A DNA stretch of 64,000 nucleotides from a virus: the IMG/VR virus record IMGVR_UViG_3300046167_000733, positions 43,777 to 107,776 of that record; one strand, 5' to 3'. Made by a program: the position numbers and the translations under genes. A model generated the notes under the pieces. It saw only the letters and a list, made by a program, of their open reading frames with translations, did not search any database and was not told the DNA's origin. Positions 16,810 through 25,500 of the stretch are shown here, piece by piece. The first letter of the stretch is position 1. The number at the start of each line of letters is the position of its first letter.

Positions 16810-17259
16810 ATGACAAGAAGAGCATACTCACAAGAAGACGCAAACTTAGGAACTAACTCAGTTCCTATAGCACGAAAGCGTGAATATAAGGATATAGACC
16901 TGACACTCGCGGTCAAACCAACGAGTGGTGATATCTATAAGAAACTTGATGCGGCGGCAGTTAAGCAATCAGTAAAAAATCTTATCATGACGAACCAACT
17001 TGAAAAACCATTTAAACCTAGATTTGGTGCTAATATAAGAAATTTACTTTTTGAATTGATTGATAATAATTCAGATGCATTAGTTAAGAAAAGACTTTTT
17101 TCTGCAATAACAAGGTCTGAACCAAGAGTAAGAGTATTAGATATCCGAGTATCCTATACTGATAACTATAGCAATACTTTGGATACAACAATAACATTTA
17201 AAGTTTTGAACTCACCAGAGGTGTTTCAAATAACTACAAATCTCGCAAGGTTAAGATAA
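16810..17259 (+). CDS. 25: Baseplate wedge protein gp25
   Basis: The 149-residue product matches gp25 (T4: 132 residues), the lysozyme-related core wedge protein shared by contractile injection systems. Landmarks are YKDIDLTLAVKPTSGDIYK, AAVKQSVKNLIMTNQLEKPF, RFGANIRNLLFE and the family EPR motif at ITRSEPRVRVLDI. It is followed by gp6, its partner in the sheath-initiating wedge core, after only one base. No ribosome-binding site is evident between the promoter box and the ATG. Confidence 0.93.
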   Translation: MTRRAYSQEDANLGTNSVPIARKREYKDIDLTLAVKPTSGDIYKKLDAAAVKQSVKNLIMTNQLEKPFKPRFGANIRNLLFELIDNNSDALVKKRLFSAITRSEPRVRVLDIRVSYTDNYSNTLDTTITFKVLNSPEVFQITTNLARLR

Positions 17260-17260
17260 A

Positions 17261-19087
17261 ATGGCAACAACAATAAATTCAACAGACTTAGATTTTGATT
17301 CAATAAAAAATAATCTTAAGACTTCTCTTCAAAATTCTGGAGAGTTCAATGATTATAACTTTGAAGCATCGGGTCTGTCAAGTATATTAGATGTACTTGC
17401 ATACAACACACACTATAATGGTCTTATCGCAAACTTTGCATTAAACGAATCCTTCTTGAGTACTGCACAACTTAGAAGTTCTGTACTTTCTCTTGCAGAA
17501 GGTATCGGATATGTTCCGAGTTCAAGAACTTCACCTCAAGCACTCGTAAACCTATCATTAAATTTGAGTGGAGTATCAGGTAGACCTTCAACCATTCAAA
17601 TAAACGATGGGTTTAAATTTAATTCAAGTGTTGATGAGATAAACTATGTGTTTCAAACACGAGAAGATTTAACTGCAACTGATGATGGTAATGGAATATA
17701 TTCTTTCAAAGATGTATCAGGAAGTGCTGATATAAAAATACTTGAAGGTACACTAAGAACTAAAACTTTCCTTGCATTGAAATCATTAGACAATCCTATA
17801 TATGTCATACCCGATAAGAACCTAGACATATCAACTACTATAGTGAGGGTTTTTGAATCACCGTCCTCTTCTTCCTTTGTTACATATGGTAACTTACAGA
17901 ACGCAAGAACAATAAACGAAAACTCTACATTGTATATATTAAGAGAAGCACCAAATGGTTTTTATGAATTATCTTTTGGTAATGGTGTTACATTAGGTAA
18001 AGCACCTTCTGTTGGTAGTAAGATAGAAGTAGAATATCTTTCTAGTGCAGGAACACTTGCAAATACTGCAAAGATATTCTCACCACAAAACTCAATAACA
18101 ATAAACTCTGTGAACTATCCTGTAACGACATCTACTGTATCAAATGCTATTGGTGGTAATGCAAAAGAAACTATAGAGAGTATTCGTAAAAATGCCCCAT
18201 TCCAATATGCATCACAGAACAGAATGGTAACTGCAAGTGACTATGCTTCATTGATACTTAAGAACTATTCTACTTTCATAAGTGATATACAATCCTTTGG
18301 TGGAGAAGATGCTCTTGAACCAGAATATGGTACAGTATTTGTTTCAATACTTTTCAATGATGATGTTGATGCCGCAACGCAACAAAATATAAAAGACGAG
18401 ATACTACAATTATCAGACGAGTTGTCGGTAGCATCATTCAGTACTAAGTTTGAAGACCCTATCACAACATTCGTTGAAGCGCAAACATTCTTTCAATTCA
18501 ATGATAACCTTACTACACTCGCAAGAAACACAATACAGAATGATGTAAATAGTGTTATCACAACTTACTTTACAAACAACACAGGTAAGTTTAATCAGTC
18601 ATTCAGAAGGTCAAATTTATTATCATTAGTAGATGCTACAAGTTCTGCAGTATTATCTTCAAGACAAGATGTAAAATTACAAAGAAGGTTTACACCAACT
18701 TTGACTGCAGTACAAGACCATAAGTTAAGATATGCCGCACCCCTTGCAACACCCGATGATATTCACTACAGAGTTACAAGTGACCAATTTACTTTTGGTG
18801 GTAATGCATGTATATTGAGAAACAAATTAAACACAAACAAACTAGAAGTGTTTGATACGGCACAAAATGTTGTTGTAGTAGATAATGTTGGAGATTACTC
18901 TGGAGACACTATCAATATAATAGGTCTAAGAGTTGATGCAATATTAGGTGGAAATGGTTTCGTTAAATTAAGTGCAACTCCTGCAAACCAGAGTGCTATT
19001 GCTCCACTAAGACAAGATGTTATTAGACTTGACGGAGATAAGTCATTCACTTCAATCGTTGATGTAGCAGATGGGGTTATTAGTTAA
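17261..19087 (+). CDS. 6: Baseplate wedge protein gp6
   Basis: This 608-residue protein is gp6 (T4: 660 residues), whose dimers form the inner ring of the baseplate. It shows the family start (STDLDFDSIKNNLKTSLQNS, then SGLSSILDVLAYNTHYNGL) and the ESFLSTAQLRSSVLSLAEGIGY helix, then the gpJ-like part ESIRKNAPFQYASQNRMVTA, SDYASLILKNY. Its stop overlaps the start of the next gene (TAATG). gp25 and gp6 are adjacent, as in many T4-like marine phages. Confidence 0.92.
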   Translation: MATTINSTDLDFDSIKNNLKTSLQNSGEFNDYNFEASGLSSILDVLAYNTHYNGLIANFALNESFLSTAQLRSSVLSLAEGIGYVPSSRTSPQALVNLSLNLSGVSGRPSTIQINDGFKFNSSVDEINYVFQTREDLTATDDGNGIYSFKDVSGSADIKILEGTLRTKTFLALKSLDNPIYVIPDKNLDISTTIVRVFESPSSSSFVTYGNLQNARTINENSTLYILREAPNGFYELSFGNGVTLGKAPSVGSKIEVEYLSSAGTLANTAKIFSPQNSITINSVNYPVTTSTVSNAIGGNAKETIESIRKNAPFQYASQNRMVTASDYASLILKNYSTFISDIQSFGGEDALEPEYGTVFVSILFNDDVDAATQQNIKDEILQLSDELSVASFSTKFEDPITTFVEAQTFFQFNDNLTTLARNTIQNDVNSVITTYFTNNTGKFNQSFRRSNLLSLVDATSSAVLSSRQDVKLQRRFTPTLTAVQDHKLRYAAPLATPDDIHYRVTSDQFTFGGNACILRNKLNTNKLEVFDTAQNVVVVDNVGDYSGDTINIIGLRVDAILGGNGFVKLSATPANQSAIAPLRQDVIRLDGDKSFTSIVDVADGVIS

Positions 19088-20067
19088 TGCCTCACAATAA
19101 CGATAATACTCTCAAGGATTTAAACCGACGTAACCTTGCGTTCGGTAAGTATTCTGTAAAGGAAATTCTTCCAGAATTTTTCCGTACAGAGTATCCTAAA
19201 CTAATTACATTACTTGATGAGTATTATCATTTTGAGAAGTCAGGTGATTCTCCTTCTAAACTTGTCGATGAACTCTTTCTCAGTAGAGATATAACACAGA
19301 ATGACCTTGACTTACTTACCTTTATTGAAGATGAGTTATTGTTAGGTCAGTCTTTCTTTGAGGGTTTCCAAGATAAACGCGCGGCATCAAAATACTCTAA
19401 TGTATTGTTTAGGTCAAAAGGCACAAAGTATTCTATACAACAATTCTTCAGAACATTCTTTGGTATAGACCCCGATATTGTATATACAAAGACTCAAGTA
19501 TTCAATGTAGGTGATGATATTGGTGCTGAGAGTCAGAAGTTTATTACTGACAACAAGTTGTATCAGAAACACGCAATACTTATCAGGTCAGAACTTGAGC
19601 AGAATACATGGAAAGATGCTTACAAACTCTTTGTTCACCCTGCAGGAACATTCTTAGGTTCAGAGATACAAATAGTCAGTAGTGTTGTTGATACAGTTAT
19701 TGCTCCAAATGTTATTATCCAAGAACCCGCACCAATCGCGGTATCAAGTGTTGCTAATCTATCACCACTCGCGTTTATTGACCACACATCACTTGTAAAT
19801 GATTTCAATACTGACTCTTCAGGAATACTCAGTAGGATAAGACCAGAACTTGCTAATCCAAGTGAGTTCTCAACGTTCACATTACAAGAGATAAATAATC
19901 AGTATGGAAGTTTGCGTGAAGCACAGATTGCATCATCACCAACCTTTGATGATTCAGACCAAGACTTCTCAAACAACTTCTCATTCGAAACACTAGACCA
20001 AGGAAGACATGTATTTTATAGTTCAGACTCTGACCAATATTTATTAAATCTTGGACATCTCGGTTAA
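19087..20067 (+). CDS. Conserved baseplate protein next to gp6, possible gp7 equivalent
   Basis: The 326-residue protein has a distinctive N-terminal half: FGKYSVKEILPEFFRTEYPK, LITLLDEYYHFEKSGDSPS, DLLTFIEDELLLG, and FRSKGTKYSIQQFFRTFFGI. I know this pattern from marine T4-like phages directly after gp6. The C-terminal third is Ser/Asp/Phe-rich. T4 has gp7 (1032 residues) at this place; the protein here is far shorter, so it may be a reduced gp7 counterpart or a separate wedge component. It closes the gp25-gp6 unit; a new late box follows. Confidence 0.6.
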   Translation: MPHNNDNTLKDLNRRNLAFGKYSVKEILPEFFRTEYPKLITLLDEYYHFEKSGDSPSKLVDELFLSRDITQNDLDLLTFIEDELLLGQSFFEGFQDKRAASKYSNVLFRSKGTKYSIQQFFRTFFGIDPDIVYTKTQVFNVGDDIGAESQKFITDNKLYQKHAILIRSELEQNTWKDAYKLFVHPAGTFLGSEIQIVSSVVDTVIAPNVIIQEPAPIAVSSVANLSPLAFIDHTSLVNDFNTDSSGILSRIRPELANPSEFSTFTLQEINNQYGSLREAQIASSPTFDDSDQDFSNNFSFETLDQGRHVFYSSDSDQYLLNLGHLG

Positions 20068-20074
20068 AAAAGTA

Positions 20075-20082
20075 TATAAATA
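20075..20082 (+). promoter_or_regulatory. T4-type late promoter box before fibre genes
   Basis: TATAAATAG lies eight bases after the preceding stop codon and 24 bases before the ATG at 20107, leaving room for a leader with AGGA. Confidence 0.75.
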
Positions 20083-20106
20083 GAATAAAGAATTAGGATA
20101 ATATAA

Positions 20107-21132
20107 ATGGCAAAACAAACATTAAATAAGGGAAGTTCTGCGAACGACGGTACAGGTGATACACTTCGTGCAGGTGCGCAAAAGATTAATGAGAACTTCA
20201 CTGAACTCTATGGTATATTAGGAGGTAACTCTCTTAACTCAGGTATCTCTTTTGATGCAACCACAAAGGGTCTCATCTTTGAAGGTTCTTCTGCCGATGA
20301 CCACGAGACATTTCTTGTTCCTACAAACGCAACTGCAGATAGAACGATTACTCTTCCAAACCTTACAGGAACAGTATCTCTTATTACGGCAACAGAAACA
20401 CTCACAAACAAAACACTTACGACTCCTACATTAACTAATCCTATATTAAGTCCTACTGCAACTACTGCGGGTAAGATAGAATTCTTAGAAGGTACAAACA
20501 ACGGAACAAACAAGGCAACTCTGATTGGACCTGCTTCAACTGCAGACGTAACCATAACCCTACCCGCGACAACAGATACATTAGTTGCTAGGACAACAAC
20601 AGATACACTTACTAATAAGACACTTACGACCCCTGTGTTAACAGCACCCAAAGTTACAACAAGTATAAATGACGCGAATAATAATGAAATAATAGAGACC
20701 CCTGCAACAGGAAGTGCAGTAAATCATTTCAAACTTACAAATGCCGCAACAGGTAATAATGTTACATTAGAAGCAACAGGTTCAGATACTAATGTTGGAC
20801 TCAATGTTACGAGTAAGGGAACAGGACTTGTTACAGTAACAACAGGTGTTGCGTTTTCAGAAATAGTACAAACTGCAAATGGTGCGGTATCTCTTGTTAA
20901 GACCGTAACAGTATTCAATAAAGGTTCTGCTCTTGCCGCAACACTTGCAAACGGAACAGTTGTAGGACAACTAAAAATACTTACAAACAAAGGTGCAGGG
21001 GCGGCAACAACAACTCCTGCAAACTTTGGGGCGGGAACAACAATCGCAATAGCACAACACAAGACCGCAACATTATTGTGGGACGGAACTAACTGGCAAA
21101 TACAATCAACTTATGGTGGAACGGTAGCATAA
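20107..21132 (+). CDS. Fibre-like structural protein
   Basis: This 341-residue protein starts with the module TLNKGSSANDGTGDTLRAGA and KINENFTELYG, common at the attachment end of fibres in marine phages. Next come low-complexity Thr/Ala/Leu repeats with TETLTNKTLTTPTLTNP occurring twice (residues about 98 and 160). The C-terminal 80 residues are a compact Gly/Ala/Thr-rich domain ending WDGTNWQIQSTYGGTV. It probably forms a trimeric fibre or baseplate spike. It is the first gene after a late promoter box and directly precedes gp8. Confidence 0.65.
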   Translation: MAKQTLNKGSSANDGTGDTLRAGAQKINENFTELYGILGGNSLNSGISFDATTKGLIFEGSSADDHETFLVPTNATADRTITLPNLTGTVSLITATETLTNKTLTTPTLTNPILSPTATTAGKIEFLEGTNNGTNKATLIGPASTADVTITLPATTDTLVARTTTDTLTNKTLTTPVLTAPKVTTSINDANNNEIIETPATGSAVNHFKLTNAATGNNVTLEATGSDTNVGLNVTSKGTGLVTVTTGVAFSEIVQTANGAVSLVKTVTVFNKGSALAATLANGTVVGQLKILTNKGAGAATTTPANFGAGTTIAIAQHKTATLLWDGTNWQIQSTYGGTVA

Positions 21133-21133
21133 A

Positions 21134-22492
21134 ATGGCAATAGTAACAAATAAATTAAAAAGAGAGATGGTTCAATTATTATTGAATAATTTTAATGACT
21201 CTGCATCTAATCATTACTTTATTGGTATTGGTAAATCAGATGAATGGAACTCAACTGACACTGCACCCACTGCAGAAAGTCAAGATGTTGAAGGAAGATT
21301 GTTTAGAAACTCACTTCAGTCTGTAAAGAAAGTTGCAGATATATCTTTTGTTGTTCCTCGTTACAATTGGAGTTCAGGAACAATATATTCACCATACAAC
21401 GACAAGCAAGTTGGATACCCAACACAATCTTATTATGTAATGAATGACAACAATCAAGTTTATGTTTGTATACAACAACCTAAAAATAACGAGGGTGTAG
21501 GACAACCTTCTACAGTACAACCTTCTGGTAATACGACAGGTACTACATTTATAACAGCAGATGATTATGCATGGAAGTTTTTATATTCTATCTCTGCATT
21601 AGATGCCTCTAAGTATATTGCCGCTAACTTTATACCTGTTAAGAAACAAATAGGTTCAGGAAGTCAGGCATCAGATACAGAACAACTTGCCGCCCAGAAT
21701 GCCGCAGTCTTTGGAGAGATAATAGGATATTCTGTTGAGTCTGGTGGAGCAGGATATGGTTCTACTCCGACATTGACCGTTGTTGGTAATGGTACTAAGG
21801 CAAAGGCAACTGCAACTATAAGTGGTGGTATTGTAACAAGAGTTGAAGTAGATGATAGTGCATCAACACTCACACTAGGTTCAGGATACACTAATGCTAT
21901 CGTCACACAAGCAGGTGGGTCACCCACTAAACCTGCAAAGATAAGACCTATATTTGCATCTAAAGGTGGTATGGGTTCAGACCCAAGACAAGACCTAAGA
22001 GCAAATGGTATTATGCTTGCAATAAAACCAGACGGAGCAGAAGGTAGTGGAGACTTTATAGTAGGAAACGATTTCCGTCAAGTAGGTCTATTAAGAAATG
22101 TAACTGCTGATAGTGACAATGGTACATTATTTACAGGTGCAACAGGACTTGCATTAGACCAATTACAGTTTGCTTCTGTATCAAGTGGGTTCACTGCAGA
22201 CAAAACTATAGTAGGTGGAACTTCAGGTGCAAAGGGACTTATAGATAAAGTAGACTCAACAAAAGTATGGTATCACCAGAATGATGATACAGGTTACACA
22301 AGTTTCGGTGCGACTGAAGCAGTAACTGAATTAGATGGTAATGGTGCAGGTGCACTTGATAGTGCGGGTGCATATCTTGTAAGTTCAGAGGTTTCAAGAA
22401 TCACTGGAGACTTATTATATATAGATAATAGGGCGGCAGTAACTCGTGCCGCAGACCAAAAAGAAGACATTAAAATAGTAATACAAATTTAG
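21134..22492 (+). CDS. 8: Baseplate wedge protein gp8
   Basis: The 452-residue product matches gp8 of marine T4-like phages (T4 gp8: 334 residues). Landmarks are IVTNKLKREMVQLLLNNF, HYFIGIGKSDEWN, ISFVVPRYNWSSGTIYSPY, YPTQSYYVMNDNNQVYVC and DYAWKFLYSISALDASKYI. The extra length comes from a beta-rich C-terminal region with repeated Gly-rich modules (GGAGYGSTPTLTVVGNGTKA). In T4, gp8 dimers link gp7, gp10 and gp6 in each wedge. Confidence 0.85.
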   Translation: MAIVTNKLKREMVQLLLNNFNDSASNHYFIGIGKSDEWNSTDTAPTAESQDVEGRLFRNSLQSVKKVADISFVVPRYNWSSGTIYSPYNDKQVGYPTQSYYVMNDNNQVYVCIQQPKNNEGVGQPSTVQPSGNTTGTTFITADDYAWKFLYSISALDASKYIAANFIPVKKQIGSGSQASDTEQLAAQNAAVFGEIIGYSVESGGAGYGSTPTLTVVGNGTKAKATATISGGIVTRVEVDDSASTLTLGSGYTNAIVTQAGGSPTKPAKIRPIFASKGGMGSDPRQDLRANGIMLAIKPDGAEGSGDFIVGNDFRQVGLLRNVTADSDNGTLFTGATGLALDQLQFASVSSGFTADKTIVGGTSGAKGLIDKVDSTKVWYHQNDDTGYTSFGATEAVTELDGNGAGALDSAGAYLVSSEVSRITGDLLYIDNRAAVTRAADQKEDIKIVIQI

Positions 22493-22504
22493 GACAGTAA
22501 CCTC

Positions 22505-25500
22505 ATGACAAACACATTTACCTCAAATGTCTTTTCTTCTACTTATAAAGACGATTTCCTTGATAGTGATAACTATCATCGCATATTGTTTAATAGTGGT
22601 AGAGCGTTACAGGCACGAGAACTCACCCAAATGCAGACAATTATCCAAGAGGAGATTGCAAGGTTTGGTAGAAACATATTTAAAGATGGTGCGGCAGTAA
22701 ACCCAGGTGGTCCATCTATAATGAATGACTACGAGTTTGTTAAACTTAATACAGAAACAAACACATTACCCGTAGACACATCAACACTTGTAGGAACAGA
22801 ATTTACAGGTGCAAGTTCAACGGTTAAAGCAAGAGTTGTAGAGGTTGTTGCCTCAACAGGGTCAGACCCCGCAACACTTTATGTTCAGTATACAAATACT
22901 TCAGGTGGTGCAACAGGTGCAACCCCTGTTCGTTTCGTTGCAGGTGAAGTTGTTGGTAACGGAAGTATAAACCTTACAGTACAATCAACAAATACTGCAA
23001 GTAACCCTGCTATAGGTGTCGGTTGTAAAATTAACAATGCGGCAGGAGACTTCTTTGTAAGAGGACACTTTGTATTTGTAAAACCACAAGGACTTATACT
23101 TTCCAAATATTCAAATAATGTTACTAAGGTTGTTGGTTTCAAAATAACAGAAGACATTATAACTGCAACAGATGATAGTGCTTTATACGACAATCAGGGT
23201 GCAACACCTAATGTGACAAGTGCAGGTGCAGACAGATATCGTATCGCACTTGTTTTAACAACACAAGACTTAATCGCATCAGATGAGAACTTTGTATTCT
23301 ATTGTAAAGTAGTAGATGGAAAGATTGTTGACCAAGTATCAGGTACAGATGATTACAACAAAATAAATGACCTTCTTGCAGAAAGAACAAAAGAAGAATC
23401 AGGAAACTATATTGCTAATAGATTTAAGTCAAACTTAAAAGATAGTGCCTCAAGTCACATTCTTGGTATATCTGATGGTATTGCATATGTTAATGGTTAT
23501 CGTGCAGAAAACCCTGCTCCTATATCTTTAATAATACCAAAACCAAGAACAACTACTACAATCAATAACGATGTAGCACCTATTTCATATGGTTCATACT
23601 TTATATGTTCTACACTCAAGGGTAATTTAAATGTATCTGCATTTGCTTCTGTGAACTTATCCACACATGCAAGTAACCCAAGTGGTAGTGTTGTTGGTAC
23701 TGCAAAAGTAAGATATGTAGAAAAAGACGGAAGTAATCACAAAGTATATCTCTTTGATATCAAAATGAATAGTGGTATTAAATTGAGTAGTGTTAAGACA
23801 GTTGGTACAGGTTCTGCAGATGTTGGTATTATTGCTTTAGAAAATAGTAAAGCAGTTCTCAAAGAAGCAAATAAAACGAACCTTGTATATACGACTTCCA
23901 AAGCAAGACCTTCAAATATTACTGATGTATCTTTTGAGGTACAAAGAATTAAAACAGGGACATCATCGGGTACAGGTACACTTACAATAGGAGGACTTGG
24001 TACAGGTGAGACCTATACTAATACAGGTCAAGTGATTGCAACTGTTGATTCTTCAGGTGCTGTTGTTACTCCTTCAAGTATAACAGGTGGTTCTTCACTT
24101 GTGTTTGCAGGATTACCTACATCAAGTGCGATGACATTCTATACAAAAGTAAATAAATCAGCACCAAGTGTAAGACAAAAAACACTTAGTGCTACTTTAT
24201 TACATAGTGCAGTAATTGAGTCCGATGGGACAGGGGTAAGGTTCATAGACTTACACGCAACAGATTTACATAAAGTAAGTGCAGTATACGCCGCTGATAG
24301 TTCAGATTTATCTTCAAGATTTAGTATTGACAATGGTCAACGCGCAAGTCATTATGCAAATGCTCGTTTGGTTGTTCAAGACGGTGCAACTCCACCTTCA
24401 GGAGATGTGATTGTAAAGTATCAACACTTCACACATGGTGCAGGTGACTTCTTCTCAGTCAACTCTTATGATGGTCAAGTAGACTATGAGAATATTCCAA
24501 CTTACAATGTTAACTCAAGAACTTCAGTAAATCTCAGAGATGTTATTGACTTCCGTTCTTCAGTAGACTCTGCAGGAACATTCACAGGTTCAGGGGCGGC
24601 ATTAAACGAGATACCAACTAATGGCGACACTTTCCAAGGCGACATAACATACTACTTACCAAGAAAAGATAAAGTCGTTATTACAACACAGGGTATAGTT
24701 AAAAATATTCAAGGCGATGCAGGATTTCAATCACAAATACCTCCAACACCAGAAAACACTCTTGCATTATTTGAACTAGAGCATAATGCATATGGACTAC
24801 ATGATAGTGATACTGTTGTAAGACCTATTGAGGCAAAACGATTCACTATGAAAGATATCTCTAAGTTAGAAAAAAGAGTAGACAAACTTGAAGAAGTTAC
24901 TTCATTATCACTTCTAGAGGTTGACACGAATGCATTACTTGTATTAGACTCTGCAGGTAATCCTCGTAGTAAGTCAGGTTTCTTTGTGGACAACTTTAGA
25001 AATCGTGCATTTGTAGATACACAAAACTTAGAGTATCGTGCCGCGATTGACCCATCACTTGGGTTTATGTCGCCTCAACAAAACACCGATAATGTTACAC
25101 TAAGATATGACTCAGACTTATCTACTAACACTATACTTAAAGGTGATACAGTATATATCAACCATACTCATGTTTCTGCAATCGCACAAACTAAAGTTTC
25201 TGGTACAGAAAATGTAAACCCATTTGGTGTTATAACAGGAATGGGTAACATAACATTATCACCTACTTCAGATGAATGGCAAGATACATTCTTCCAACCA
25301 GAGAATGTAATCAATCAAACTGCCGAAGAAAACTTAGGAGACCTCAATCAGGGGTTGACCTTTGGTACTAATGGTAACTTTGATTGGTCATCAAATAACT
25401 TTGTTCCTGTAACTGGATTTGGTCCCACAGTAATGAATATGTTAAATGGTTGGAACGGCACTACAATGTGGAACAGTCTTGGTGTTTCTACATTTGGAAC

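Noticed and set aside
20208-21062. Long minus-strand open frames opposite fibre genes (also at 28.2, 33.5, 35-38 kb).
   Set aside because: They mirror Thr/Ser/Ala-rich repeats of the real genes, lack ribosome-binding sites and have no recognisable proteins.
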